DNA from: an uncultured Eubacterium sp.
GTDB taxonomy: Bacteria; Bacillota; Clostridia; Lachnospirales; Lachnospiraceae
Reading direction: 5' to 3'
Assembly (NCBI GenBank): GCA_934317205.1
Contig: CAKREL010000050.1
Span: 1-17,557, forward strand
Length of the DNA: 17,557 nucleotides
Position 1 is the first letter of the stretch, and every line of letters begins with the position of its first letter. Below the pieces are notes generated by a model, which was not told the DNA's origin, made no database searches, and worked only from the letters and a program-made list of their open reading frames with translations. A program made the position numbers and the translations under genes. Of the stretch, positions 6,998-15,150 are shown piece by piece.

Positions 6998-8272
6998 TTA
7001 TGCCTCGTCAATGGCTTTTCCGATATCATGACGCATATATTTATTTGCAAAATCAATCCATTCTGTTGCTGCGTAAGCGTTTGCACGTGCTTCTTTTAAT
7101 GTAGCACCTTTCGCAGTCACACCAAGGACGCGGCCGCCGTTTGTCACAATCTTGCCTTCCTCATTCAACTTGCTTCCTGCATGGAAACAATAATAACCGT
7201 CTTTATTTTCAAAGTTCTCCAGACCTTTGATCTCGAATCCTTTTTCATAAGAAACCGGGTAACCATCGCTTGCCAGAACAACGCAGACTGCTGCATTGTC
7301 TTCAAACTGCAGGTCAATCTGGTCTAAGGTTCCGTCAATGCATGCTTCCATAACGTCAATGACATCATTTTTCATACGCGGAAGGACAACCTGTGCTTCC
7401 GGATCACCAAATCTGGCATTGTACTCCAGAACCTTTGGTCCGTCCTCTGTCAGCATCAGTCCAAAGAAAATGATACCTTTGAAAGTGCGTCCTTCTGCTG
7501 CCATAGCATCTACCGTTGCCTGGAACACATATTTTTTGCAAAATTCGTCTACTTCTTTTGTATAGAACGGGCTCGGAGAGAAAGTTCCCATACCGCCTGT
7601 ATTTAATCCCTGATCACCGTCTTTTGCACGCTTGTGATCCTGTGCGGAAGACATGATCTTGATTGTTTTTCCATCTACGAAAGACAATACAGATACTTCA
7701 CGGCCTGTCATAAATTCCTCGATAACCATATGATTGCCGGCAGAACCGAATTTTTTGTCCATCATGATTTCTTTTACGCCAGCTTCTGCTTCTTCTAAAG
7801 TATTGCAGATCAGTACACCTTTTCCAAGTGCCAGTCCGTCTGCTTTTAACACGATCGGCATTTTTGCAGTTTTCAGATATTCCAGTGCCTTCTCGGGATC
7901 ATCAAAATTCTCATATGCTGCAGTTGGAATATTATATTTCTTCATTAAATCTTTGGAAAATGCTTTGGAGCCCTCCAGAATTGCTGCTGCTTTGTTTGGT
8001 CCAAATACACGCAGTCCCTCAGCCTCAAAGGCATCTACGACACCGCCAACCAACGGATCATCCATACCGATGATGGTCAGATCAATCTCGTTTTCTTTTG
8101 CAAATGCAACCAGTTTATCAAATTCCATAGCACCGATTGGCACACACTCTGCAATCTGTCCGATTCCGGCATTGCCCGGTGCACAGTAAATTTTATCTAC
8201 ACGACTGCTTTTTGCCACACTTGTTGCGATGGCATGCTCTCTTCCGCCACTTCCTACGATCAGTACTTTCAT
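6998..8272 (-). CDS. purD: Phosphoribosylamine-glycine ligase (GAR synthetase)
   Basis: 424 residues, normal length. It joins phosphoribosylamine and glycine with ATP to make GAR, step 2 of de novo purine synthesis. The N-domain starts V-L-I-V-G-S-G-G-R-E-H-A (3-14). The ATP-grasp region shows G-P-N-K-A-A-A-x-L-E-G-S-K (91-103), L-K-A-D-G-L-A-x-G-K-G-V (142-153), N-T-G-G-M-G (224-229) and the metal-binding Y-N-A-R-F-G-D-P-E (284-292). All match PurD. The start follows an AGGAG site inside the end of purN; a single base separates the two genes, so translation is probably coupled. It sits between purN and a HAD phosphatase gene. Long antisense frames over it are coding shadows. Confidence 0.98.
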   Translation of the reverse strand: MKVLIVGSGGREHAIATSVAKSSRVDKIYCAPGNAGIGQIAECVPIGAMEFDKLVAFAKENEIDLTIIGMDDPLVGGVVDAFEAEGLRVFGPNKAAAILEGSKAFSKDLMKKYNIPTAAYENFDDPEKALEYLKTAKMPIVLKADGLALGKGVLICNTLEEAEAGVKEIMMDKKFGSAGNHMVIEEFMTGREVSVLSFVDGKTIKIMSSAQDHKRAKDGDQGLNTGGMGTFSPSPFYTKEVDEFCKKYVFQATVDAMAAEGRTFKGIIFFGLMLTEDGPKVLEYNARFGDPEAQVVLPRMKNDVIDVMEACIDGTLDQIDLQFEDNAAVCVVLASDGYPVSYEKGFEIKGLENFENKDGYYCFHAGSKLNEEGKIVTNGGRVLGVTAKGATLKEARANAYAATEWIDFANKYMRHDIGKAIDEA

Positions 8273-8273
8273 G

Positions 8274-8903
8274 TCAGTTCTCCTCTACAATTGCTTTTCC
8301 GTCAACCACTTTTACTTTGCCATTTGCAATCAGATCAATCGCTTTTGGCATAATGATCCATTCTGCTTCTTCCATGACACGCTGCTGTAAAATCTTCGGT
8401 GTGTCACCATTTTTTACCTCAACGGCTTTCTGTAAAATGATCGGACCGGTATCGGTTCCCTCATCTACAAAATGGCAGGTTGCCCCGGTCACTTTTACTC
8501 CACGATTCAATACACCTTCGTGTACTTTCAAACCATAATATCCGGTTCCGCAAAATGACGGAATCAGAGACGGATGAATATTGATGATGCGGTTTCTGTA
8601 TTTTCGGATCATCATCTCCGGAATTACTACCAGAAAACCAGCCAGAACGATCAAATCTATCTGTGCTTCATCTAACGCTGCCAGAAGTGCTTCATGAAAC
8701 TGCTCTCTGTCTGCATAATCTTTTGGAGAGATGCAGCAGTTTGGAATACCTGATTTCTCGGCACGCTCCAGTGCATAAGCATTTTTATTATTGCTGATAA
8801 CCATTGCGATCTCGGTATTTGTGATTTTTCCATCTGCAATAGCATCAATGATGGCCTGCAAATTGGTGCCACCACCTGATACCAGCACTGCAATTCTTAG
8901 CAT
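8274..8903 (-). CDS. purN: Phosphoribosylglycinamide formyltransferase (GAR transformylase)
   Basis: 209 residues. It formylates GAR to FGAR using 10-formyl-tetrahydrofolate, purine step 3. Seen: [12 protein letters not shown] (6-17) at the phosphate-binding loop, [11 protein letters not shown] (107-117, with catalytic Asn108 and His110) and [11 protein letters not shown] (144-154, with catalytic Asp147). All key residues are in place. The start has AAAGGAG upstream, and its first 7 bp overlap the end of purM. The folate-dependent PurN, rather than formate-dependent PurT, fits an anaerobic Clostridia that makes formyl-THF. Confidence 0.97.
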   Translation of the reverse strand: MLRIAVLVSGGGTNLQAIIDAIADGKITNTEIAMVISNNKNAYALERAEKSGIPNCCISPKDYADREQFHEALLAALDEAQIDLIVLAGFLVVIPEMMIRKYRNRIINIHPSLIPSFCGTGYYGLKVHEGVLNRGVKVTGATCHFVDEGTDTGPIILQKAVEVKNGDTPKILQQRVMEEAEWIIMPKAIDLIANGKVKVVDGKAIVEEN

Positions 8904-9922
8904 AAATCTACTCCTTTTTCACCATCGATGATTTTTCCTACCACATATGGTGTATCTCCAGCCTGTTTGATTGCTGCCATTGTCTTGTCAACGTCTGCCG
9001 GATCAACAGCAACGATCATACCAAGTCCCATGTTGAAGGTGTTGTACATCATTTCTTCTGTAATATCGCCTTCTTTTGCAAGCATTGCAAAAATTGGTGG
9101 TACCGGATAGCTGTCTTTCTCAACAACTGCACGTTTGCCATCGATAAGCATACGCGGAATATTCTCATAGAATCCACCACCTGTGATATGGCTGCATGCC
9201 TTGACAGTCACGCCTGCCTCGCGGATAGATTTTAATGCATTTACATAAATTCTTGTCGGAGCTAATAATGTCTCACCGAGTGTTTTTCCAAGTTCTTCAT
9301 GATATGTATTCAGTGTGTCCTCATCCATCTGGAATACTTTACGAACCAGGGAGAATCCGTTAGAATGTACACCGCTGGAAGCCATACCGATCAGTACGTC
9401 ACCGTCTTTTAATCCACTTCCTGTGATCATGTCTTTGCGGTCAACGACGCCAACTGCAAAACCTGCCAGATCATACTCATCCTCAGGCATCAGTCCCGGA
9501 TGCTCTGCTGTCTCACCACCGATCAATGCTGCACCGGACTGTTTACATCCTTCTGCGACACCTTTTACAATGTCAGCAATCTTCTCCGGATAGTTTTTGC
9601 CACAGGCAATATAATCCAGGAAAAACAATGGCTCACCGCCTGCGCATGCAATATCGTTCACGCACATTGCAACTGCGTCGATTCCGATTGTGTCATGCTT
9701 GTCCATCAAAAATGCAAGTTTAACTTTTGTACCACATCCGTCTGTACCGGATAACAATACCGGATCTTCCATTTCTTTGATTTTATTTAAAGAAAATGCT
9801 CCGGAAAATCCGCCAAGTCCGCCAAGGACTTCTGCACGCATTGTTTCCTTTACATGTTTTTTCATTAACTCTACTGATTTGTAACCAGCTTCAATATCTA
9901 CACCTGCTTTTTTGTAATCCAT
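8897..9922 (-). CDS. purM: Phosphoribosylformylglycinamidine cyclo-ligase (AIR synthetase)
   Basis: 341 residues, normal length. It closes the imidazole ring of FGAM with ATP to give AIR, purine step 5. Visible motifs: Y-K-K-A-G-V-D-I (3-10), G-T-D-G-C-G-T-K (59-66), [10 protein letters not shown] (82-91), the [10 protein letters not shown] (95-104) block, and G-G-E-T-A-E-H-P-G (135-143; most relatives have Met in place of the His). A strong GGAGG site precedes the ATG. It lies 31 bp downstream of purE and overlaps purN by 7 bp. The other purine enzymes (PurF, PurL, PurC, PurB, PurH) are not in the window. Confidence 0.98.
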   Translation of the reverse strand: MDYKKAGVDIEAGYKSVELMKKHVKETMRAEVLGGLGGFSGAFSLNKIKEMEDPVLLSGTDGCGTKVKLAFLMDKHDTIGIDAVAMCVNDIACAGGEPLFFLDYIACGKNYPEKIADIVKGVAEGCKQSGAALIGGETAEHPGLMPEDEYDLAGFAVGVVDRKDMITGSGLKDGDVLIGMASSGVHSNGFSLVRKVFQMDEDTLNTYHEELGKTLGETLLAPTRIYVNALKSIREAGVTVKACSHITGGGFYENIPRMLIDGKRAVVEKDSYPVPPIFAMLAKEGDITEEMMYNTFNMGLGMIVAVDPADVDKTMAAIKQAGDTPYVVGKIIDGEKGVDLC

Positions 9923-9953
9923 TCTGAATTCCTCCGTTATGTATGAGATTTGA

Positions 9954-10460
9954 TTATTTCGCGTAATTTTTATATCCGGTTTCCTGTAATTTCTCGTCTT
10001 TTTCCACTACCTGAGATTTCAGCTCCTCTGTGTAAGCTTTCAATTTCTCTAAAAGTTCCGGATCAGAAGTAGCCAGGATCTTTGCTGCCAGAATACCGGC
10101 ATTTGCGCCACCGTTGATTGCTACAGTTGCTACCGGGATTCCGCTCGGCATCTGCACGATGGAGTACAGTGAGTCTACACCACCCAGATCAGATGTCTTC
10201 ATCGGGATTCCAATAACCGGCATTGGGAAGATTGCTGCGCACATACCAGGCAGATGAGCTGCTTTACCTGCTCCGGCAATAATTACTTTGAAGCCTTTCT
10301 CCTCTGCGGATTTTGCATAGTCAAAAAACACATCCGGCTCACGATGTGCGGAGATGATACGCATCTCATAATCGATACCGAATTTATCCAAAATTTCTGC
10401 TGCTTTTGCCATGATCGGCATATCTGAATCACTGCCCATTACAATTCCTACTTTAGCCAT
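9954..10460 (-). CDS. purE: 5-(carboxyamino)imidazole ribonucleotide mutase, class I PurE
   Basis: 168 residues, normal length. It converts N5-CAIR to CAIR, purine step 6b; class I enzymes depend on a PurK partner, which is not in this window. Seen: [10 protein letters not shown] (4-13), I-S-A-H-R (36-40) and [12 protein letters not shown] (62-73). At residue 66 a lysine replaces the second Gly of the more usual G-A-G-G-A-A-H-L-P-G loop. It is the first gene of the purine operon, with an AAGGAG site, and is preceded by a promoter and a leader of about 120 nt containing a compound hairpin. Class I is inferred from the overall motif pattern. Confidence 0.96.
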   Translation of the reverse strand: MAKVGIVMGSDSDMPIMAKAAEILDKFGIDYEMRIISAHREPDVFFDYAKSAEEKGFKVIIAGAGKAAHLPGMCAAIFPMPVIGIPMKTSDLGGVDSLYSIVQMPSGIPVATVAINGGANAGILAAKILATSDPELLEKLKAYTEELKSQVVEKDEKLQETGYKNYAK

Positions 10461-10504
10461 TTGTATGTGCTCCTTTCATCCCTCATGTAATTATGTATCT
10501 ATTG

Positions 10505-10547
10505 GTAACACCATCAGCGCAAACGTTCATTTACACTGATGGCTTAC
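10505..10547 (-). promoter_or_regulatory. Compound hairpin with PurR/LacI-like half palindrome in the purE leader
   Basis: An inner stem CCATCAG (10511-10517) with CTGATGG (10536-10542) is enclosed by GTAA (10505-10508) with TTAC (10544-10547). Its loop holds GCGCAAACGTTCATTT (10517-10532), which matches 9 of the 12 fixed positions of the E. coli PurR operator consensus as I recall it. It could be an RNA structure or a DNA operator. It is not a recognisable purine or ZTP riboswitch. Confidence 0.4.
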
Positions 10548-10588
10548 TACTCTTTTTACATCTTACCTTGAATCATACAATTTTGCCA

Positions 10589-10617
10589 ATTATATATTGT
10601 TATATTTTTTATAAGAA
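10589..10617 (-). promoter_or_regulatory. Promoter of the purine operon
   Basis: On the minus strand: -35 TTCTTA (10612-10617), 17-bp spacer rich in A and T, perfect -10 TATAAT (10589-10594). Transcription would start near 10582, giving a leader of about 120 nt. It lies only 35 bp after the stop of the aminopeptidase gene, and no terminator separates them. Confidence 0.65.
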
Positions 10618-10651
10618 CCCCTAATATATCACATCTCTTTCATTTGTTTTT

Positions 10652-12721
10652 CTAATGATTTAATAACGGCTCATTCAGTTCTTCCGCACCTTCTACCTGA
10701 AACAGTCCGTCACGGATAATGTCTGCCGTACTGCCGTCCGGACGAATCACTGTGATCGCACCAAGTTCATCATATGGAATGGTAATATCTGTGTGGCAAT
10801 TGAAGTATGCCTTTGACATATCTTCTTTGCGAAGCAGACTCTTCTCATTATCACGGGCAATAATTTCCTTGCCATTTGGATTGTATACAGCAGTATCTTC
10901 TGCATGAGAATAACAAGTATCACCCACAGCAAAATGTGGACCGGTTTTTTCTGCGATCAGGATTGGCAGTTTCGCTCCAATCTGATACTCTTTCGCCATA
11001 CGGTATGCAGTTGTATTTGTTCCGATGGCAAACTCGCCCATTGGTAATGTCTCATGTCGCATCAGAATGTTATCACGGATGTATGCCTTGTTCTGTGCCT
11101 CATCCACAAAATTTCCACAAGTATAACTTTCGATCATACCATCTTTGAAAACAATTTCCAGATCAAGATACTGCAGTCCATTTAGGAATACTTCTGATAC
11201 ATGCAATACTCCATTTGTTCCTTCCAGAACCGGGGAAGTAAATACTTCACCGACCGGGATATTCACATCTGCCACACAGTTTTCAAAAATAGTCTGTTTG
11301 TCCGGATCCGTCAGTGGATGAAGCGCTACTGTCAGATCTGTACGGTTGCCGCCACGGCCGGTAATGTGTACTTTTGTACCACTGTCCAGCACATCAATGA
11401 TGCACTGCTGCATCTTCTGATATTTTGCATAATCCAGTGTGTTAATGACAACTGTCTCTGCAAAAATTTCCTTAAACTGATCACCAATCTCCGGAATCGG
11501 ATAAGCAATGATCGTAAAACTCCGTTCCTCACCCTTAATATACTCATTTGTAATCTGACCTGACATGGAAGCGTTGTAAACAACCAGCTCCTGCTGACGG
11601 TCATGGTAATGGATCGCTGACTCTTTTTTCTCTGGTGAAAACGGCTCTTCACCAAAAACTTCCAGAACAGCCGGTCCGCCGTGCTCCGCTGCCTGAATCT
11701 TATGCTGCTCAAATACAGTGCGCAGCACTTCCAGACGACGCTCCACAAACGCTTTATCAAAATAGAAAGCTTTATCTTCTTTATGATCAAAATCATATTG
11801 ACGGTTTACACTGGTTGCATAAGCACAACGTTTAGAACCGCCACGGTTATGAAAGGAAGAGGAAGGCGCTCTGCTGATTGTTGCCTGCAGTCCGATTTTT
11901 TCGAAATTTTGGATTGCTGCACGGATCATACGTTCAAAACCAACCTGGTAGTGAATCTGAACTGTCTTTTTCTTCTTGATATCTTTACCTGTAATCTCAA
12001 ATCCGATGCGATATCCTTCCGTATAAGTATCCGCCATGGACTGGATTTCTTCCTCTGAAAGCTGATTTAAGAACTCTGCGATACCAAGTTCATTTTTTCC
12101 AATATAAAAACCATACTGATACAGATAACCAAGGTCAGAGAGATCTGCTTTCATAATGATATTTTTGTACAGACTATCGACCGGATCAATCATTTCACGA
12201 ATCTGATTTTCCACAAACACTTCACTATAATCGTGGAAATACCAGTAAATTGTCTGTTTTGCTTCCTGAAGATCCTCTTCCTCGAAGCAGTTGTACACCT
12301 GAACAAACAGCTCCAGGAGTAATGTCAATTCTGCCAGTTTTCCTTCAAAAGCATAAGCGATCGCCACATCCAGCTCTGCACGAAGGAAACTTAACAATTC
12401 ACCTTCTTTTTCTCCAAATACAGTAACTGCATACGCCGGATTTGCATAACTATCCTCATAATAAGCCGGGAGCATATGATGATATAATTGCTCCTGATCT
12501 GCCTTACAAGTTTCCAGACTGCGCTGCTGCAAAGTTCCGGCTTTTGTCATCTGACACAGTTCCATTGTCTTTTTCAGATAAGCTGCTGTCTCTGAAAAAT
12601 ATCCCTTATAAAGTTCCGGGACCAGAGGTTCTTTGCTGATTTCCTCCACACGCTCTGCCACCAGTTCATATCGTTCTTCAATTGTCTCGTCTAAAAAAGT
12701 ATTCCAAACGCTGTCACCCAT
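10652..12721 (-). CDS. M29-family (aminopeptidase T-like) metallopeptidase with long N-terminal extension
   Basis: 689 residues, against about 410 for typical M29 aminopeptidases. The peptidase part is the C-terminal two-thirds. Candidate metal and active-site residues match the family order: Glu492 in G-E-V-F-T-S-P (491-497), Glu563 in M-G-E-F-A-I-G (561-567), His596 in G-P-H-F-A-V-G (594-600), Tyr604, and His643/Asp645 in N-C-H-T-D (641-645). So it should be a two-metal, probably cytoplasmic, broad-specificity aminopeptidase. Residues 1 to about 245 are mostly helical and acidic, with no signal peptide, and I do not recognise them. A 15-20 residue insertion seems to lie between the last two motifs. 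AGGAG precedes the ATG. The gene ends the pyrE-led run, 16 bp after the small membrane-protein gene. No clear terminator follows before the purE promoter. Confidence 0.85.
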   Translation of the reverse strand: MGDSVWNTFLDETIEERYELVAERVEEISKEPLVPELYKGYFSETAAYLKKTMELCQMTKAGTLQQRSLETCKADQEQLYHHMLPAYYEDSYANPAYAVTVFGEKEGELLSFLRAELDVAIAYAFEGKLAELTLLLELFVQVYNCFEEEDLQEAKQTIYWYFHDYSEVFVENQIREMIDPVDSLYKNIIMKADLSDLGYLYQYGFYIGKNELGIAEFLNQLSEEEIQSMADTYTEGYRIGFEITGKDIKKKKTVQIHYQVGFERMIRAAIQNFEKIGLQATISRAPSSSFHNRGGSKRCAYATSVNRQYDFDHKEDKAFYFDKAFVERRLEVLRTVFEQHKIQAAEHGGPAVLEVFGEEPFSPEKKESAIHYHDRQQELVVYNASMSGQITNEYIKGEERSFTIIAYPIPEIGDQFKEIFAETVVINTLDYAKYQKMQQCIIDVLDSGTKVHITGRGGNRTDLTVALHPLTDPDKQTIFENCVADVNIPVGEVFTSPVLEGTNGVLHVSEVFLNGLQYLDLEIVFKDGMIESYTCGNFVDEAQNKAYIRDNILMRHETLPMGEFAIGTNTTAYRMAKEYQIGAKLPILIAEKTGPHFAVGDTCYSHAEDTAVYNPNGKEIIARDNEKSLLRKEDMSKAYFNCHTDITIPYDELGAITVIRPDGSTADIIRDGLFQVEGAEELNEPLLNH

Positions 12722-12737
12722 ATTATCTAATCTCCTG

Positions 12738-13082
12738 TTAATTAATCAAACCATATATGTACAAACCACCAAGACCAACTGTCAGCACTGCTCCGAATAC
12801 AATGCCAAGTCGCGGAGGCAGTGGTCTGATCTTTGGCTCCTTCACTGCAAAAATACCACAGATCAGTGCACCAAGTGCCAGGATCAGTCCGACTAATCCC
12901 AGGCCACCTACTTTATATCCGCCTTCACCGGACGCCCGAAAGGACTGGCTCACTGCGGTACAAAATACCACTAAGGCCGTCATTGATATAAAAAAAGACA
13001 AAATCCCGGTAGGGGATTGTTTTAAATCCCTCATCCGGGTCTTTCGTGTCCGGCGAAAATATTTTCTTCTGTTGCTTGCCAT
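12738..13082 (-). CDS. Small three-helix membrane protein, uncharacterised
   Basis: 114 residues. A very basic N-terminus (R-R-K-Y-F-R-R-T-R-K-T-R, 5-16) is followed by hydrophobic segments at about 25-46, 57-79 and 91-113. By the positive-inside rule the N-terminus is cytoplasmic. The middle segment is Gly/Leu/Ala-rich. From memory it resembles the DUF6142 proteins of Lachnospiraceae, but I cannot check this. AAGGAGG lies upstream of the ATG. It is sandwiched 11 bp after the VanZ-like gene and 16 bp before the M29 peptidase gene, so the three are probably co-transcribed. Its function is unknown. A frame on the opposite strand (12757-13239) has no ribosome binding site and is discounted. Confidence 0.8.
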   Translation of the reverse strand: MASNRRKYFRRTRKTRMRDLKQSPTGILSFFISMTALVVFCTAVSQSFRASGEGGYKVGGLGLVGLILALGALICGIFAVKEPKIRPLPPRLGIVFGAVLTVGLGGLYIYGLIN

Positions 13083-13093
13083 ACATTGCCTCC

Positions 13094-13585
13094 TTAATCT
13101 TTTTGCATTTTCAGCCTTCTGGCATCGGCATCCCGGTCCCGCTTACGCTGCATCAGTGCATAGACCAGATACCCTAATATTCCACCGATTGTATTCAGGA
13201 AAATATCGTCCACATCAAAACAGCCGGTTTTGGTTATAAGCTGGATACATTCCACACTCAAACTCAATTCAAAACTCGCCAGTGCTGTGAACCAGAATTT
13301 TCTTTTTTTTCTGCCCAGGATCGGAACCAGAAAACCAAATGGCATGAAAATAGCAATATTGCCAAATAAATTGGAAATCACTGCCACTGGTCCGAGAAGT
13401 TCTGCATACACAATAAACCTTCGTATCTCCCTGAACGGAATTAAATTATAATGATAACTGCGCTCAATCCCGGTCCGGTCCAACATTTCTGCAAAAAACA
13501 GGAAATAAACCAGACCGGCGATATACAGCACAAATAATATTCTGCATAAAAGTCTAATTTGTTTTTTATGATTATTTATAAACAT
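13094..13585 (-). CDS. VanZ-family membrane protein
   Basis: 163 residues with four or so membrane segments near 12-32, 62-86, 97-117 and 128-147. VanZ-type signatures are N-L-I-P-F (47-51), N-L-F-G-N-I-A-I-F-M-P-F-G-F (72-85), E-C-I-Q-L (112-116) and D-V-D-D-I-F-L-N-T-I-G-G (124-135). VanZ gives low-level teicoplanin resistance in enterococci; most homologues, including this one outside any van cluster, have no proven role. The charged tail after residue 147 is cytoplasmic. The start has only a weak GGGG ribosome binding site close to the ATG, suggesting translation coupled to pyrE, whose stop is 11 bp upstream. Confidence 0.9.
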   Translation of the reverse strand: MFINNHKKQIRLLCRILFVLYIAGLVYFLFFAEMLDRTGIERSYHYNLIPFREIRRFIVYAELLGPVAVISNLFGNIAIFMPFGFLVPILGRKKRKFWFTALASFELSLSVECIQLITKTGCFDVDDIFLNTIGGILGYLVYALMQRKRDRDADARRLKMQKD

Positions 13586-13596
13586 TGCCCCGATGC

Positions 13597-14277
13597 TTAT
13601 TTTGCACCATACTGCTCATAATATGCATCAATGGCGGCTTTTAATGCATCATCAATGACAACTTTGCCATTACACTCGCGGTTGTACAGATGCTCTACTA
13701 CTTCTGCCATAGTTACGATTGCATTTGTCTCAAAGCCGTACAGATCTTTTACTTCCTCAAGAGCACATTTCTCGCCGCCCTTTCCAACTTCCATACGATC
13801 CAGAGAAACCATCAGGCCAACGATCTCTACATTTGCAGCTTCACGTACCTTCGGAACAGTCTCTTCCATAGATTTTCCGGAAGTGGTAACATCCTCGATC
13901 ATAACGACACGATCACCGTCTTTTAAAGTGCTTCCAAGGAATTTTCCTTTGTCTGCACCGTGATCTTTTGTTTCTTTACGATCTGAGCAATAACGAACCT
14001 CTTTTCCGTATAACTCGCTGTACGCGATGGCTGTTACAACGCTGATCGGGATTCCTTTGTAAGCCGGTCCGAATAACACATCGAAATCATCCCCGTATTT
14101 ATCATGAATTGCTTTTGCATAATACTCACCAAGTCTCTTTAACTGAGAACCAGTTACATATGCTCCTGCATTCATAAAAAATGGAGACTTTCTGCCGCTT
14201 TTCAGGGTAAACTCTCCAAATTTTAAAACATCACTTTCCACCATAAACTCGATAAACTCCTGTTTGTAAGCTTCCAT
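13597..14277 (-). CDS. pyrE: Orotate phosphoribosyltransferase
   Basis: 226 residues. It transfers ribose-5-phosphate from PRPP to orotate, making OMP for UMP synthesis. Motifs: F-T-L-K-S-G-R-K-S (23-31), F-G-P-A-Y-K-G-I (69-76), D-R-K-E-T-K-D-H-G (99-107; flexible catalytic loop) and the PRPP-binding V-V-M-I-E-D-V-T-T-S-G (124-134). All are intact. A strong AAGGAGG precedes the ATG. It heads a run with a VanZ protein, a small membrane protein and an M29 peptidase, and is detached from the other pyr genes that often accompany it. A good promoter overlaps the end of the upstream NUDIX gene, and the leader of about 100 nt contains a possible PyrR-binding-like stem-loop. Confidence 0.97.
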   Translation of the reverse strand: MEAYKQEFIEFMVESDVLKFGEFTLKSGRKSPFFMNAGAYVTGSQLKRLGEYYAKAIHDKYGDDFDVLFGPAYKGIPISVVTAIAYSELYGKEVRYCSDRKETKDHGADKGKFLGSTLKDGDRVVMIEDVTTSGKSMEETVPKVREAANVEIVGLMVSLDRMEVGKGGEKCALEEVKDLYGFETNAIVTMAEVVEHLYNRECNGKVVIDDALKAAIDAYYEQYGAK

Positions 14278-14299
14278 TCTGCTGTTTCCTCCTTATTTT

Positions 14300-14316
14300 A
14301 AGCCTTTTCCGGGATT
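14300..14316 (-). promoter_or_regulatory. Possible PyrR-binding-like stem-loop in the pyrE leader
   Basis: Read on the minus strand the RNA AAUCCCGGAAAAGGCUU can pair AAUCC with GGCUU around a purine-rich loop. This resembles the PyrR anti-antiterminator core (recalled consensus ARUCCNGNGAGGYU) but has a loop 2 nt longer. It sits just before the ribosome binding site. No full attenuator with a U-run is present. Confidence 0.25.
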
Positions 14317-14385
14317 TTTCTTTTCTAAAACTGTGCCTTAATTGTAGATTTCTTAACTCCAAAAACTTTGCACAGATATAAAATA

Positions 14386-14414
14386 AGTATACTATGTGCG
14401 TGTTTTTTTTTCAA
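14386..14414 (-). promoter_or_regulatory. Promoter of the pyrE operon, overlapping the NUDIX gene end
   Basis: On the minus strand: -35 TTGAAA (14409-14414), 17-bp spacer starting with an A-tract, -10 TATACT (14386-14391). The -35 and part of the spacer are the last codons of the NUDIX gene; the -10 starts right after its stop codon. Confidence 0.7.
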
Positions 14415-15150
14415 CTGACAAGGCAGAAATTTTTTGCTCATAAAAAGACGCTCCCTTGATCACATCTGTGAAAGCCCGCATCATTTTAGCAGTCAGTCCC
14501 CAGATGACATGTCCCTCATACTGATAAAAATAGATTTCTTCCTTTCGGCTGCGCCACTGATACTCCCGGCCGCCACATATCAGTTCATAAGGAAAATCCT
14601 CTCCGGGTTCCACTTTTGCCCGTGTCAAATAGCATTCCGGCTCCGTATGTAAAAAGAACTCCAACGGAACTGTAAACACCTCATCCACCTCTGCCTGACT
14701 GAACGTATTCTGATATTCTGTCACTTCCACTGCAAAGGAATACATGATCAGATGGCTGCCGGTATAAAGTTTGTCCATATCCCCCAAATAGCAAATCTGC
14801 TCTTCCTTCAATAATAATTCTTCCTGTAGTTCCCGTAATGCCGCATCCCGCGGATTCTCACCTTCTTCCACCATACCGCCGGGCAGACATACATCGCCCG
14901 GCTGATGTGCTATGGTGGCAGCACGTACTTCAAACAACACATCAAAAGTACCATCTGCATTTTTCAGCAAGGGAATACAGACTGCTGCCTGATGACACTG
15001 ATCCATGCCGATAAATGTTGATTCATGCCGTGCCAAAGCATCCTTTAAACACTGTTCTTTTTTATTCCCGCCTGTACTTTCATTACGCATTTCTATCTCT
15101 GTCTTTTGCTTCCTGTCATTCATCATTTCTACACCAAAAGCATCCTTCAC
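14392..15150 (-). CDS. NUDIX hydrolase, CoA-pyrophosphatase-like
   Basis: Up to 252 residues. The Nudix box lies at 92-114: G92, E98, R106-E107 and E110-E111 are present. The Gly near the end of the usual consensus is replaced by Leu113. Just before it, F-E-V-R-A-A-T-I-A-H-Q-P-G-D-V (73-87) matches the segment that marks the NudL/PCD1 CoA-diphosphatase group, where reverse CoA hydrolysis yields phosphopantetheine and 3',5'-ADP. The start is uncertain: the longest frame starts at GTG 15150 with no good ribosome binding site; ATG codons at 15126, 15123 and 15090 are alternatives. The first 40 residues are polar and not part of the domain. It lies 38 bp after ldh and may be co-transcribed. Its last codons include a run of nine A and the pyrE -35. 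Confidence 0.85.
   Translation of the reverse strand: MKDAFGVEMMNDRKQKTEIEMRNESTGGNKKEQCLKDALARHESTFIGMDQCHQAAVCIPLLKNADGTFDVLFEVRAATIAHQPGDVCLPGGMVEEGENPRDAALRELQEELLLKEEQICYLGDMDKLYTGSHLIMYSFAVEVTEYQNTFSQAEVDEVFTVPLEFFLHTEPECYLTRAKVEPGEDFPYELICGGREYQWRSRKEEIYFYQYEGHVIWGLTAKMMRAFTDVIKGASFYEQKISALSVEKKTRT

Noticed and set aside
7734..8189. 151-codon + strand frame opposite purD
   Set aside because: Antisense of a highly conserved enzyme; composition is Ser/Pro/Ala-rich as expected from a coding shadow.
10461..10588. Purine or ZTP riboswitch upstream of purE
   Set aside because: The conserved core sequences of these classes are absent from the leader.
12757..13239. 160-codon + strand frame opposite the small membrane protein and VanZ genes
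   Set aside because: Antisense shadow without a ribosome binding site, while both minus-strand genes have recognisable membrane or family features.
13094..13585. Glycopeptide-resistance cluster suggested by the VanZ-like gene
   Set aside because: No vanHAXY or regulator genes nearby; isolated VanZ homologues are common and usually unrelated to resistance.
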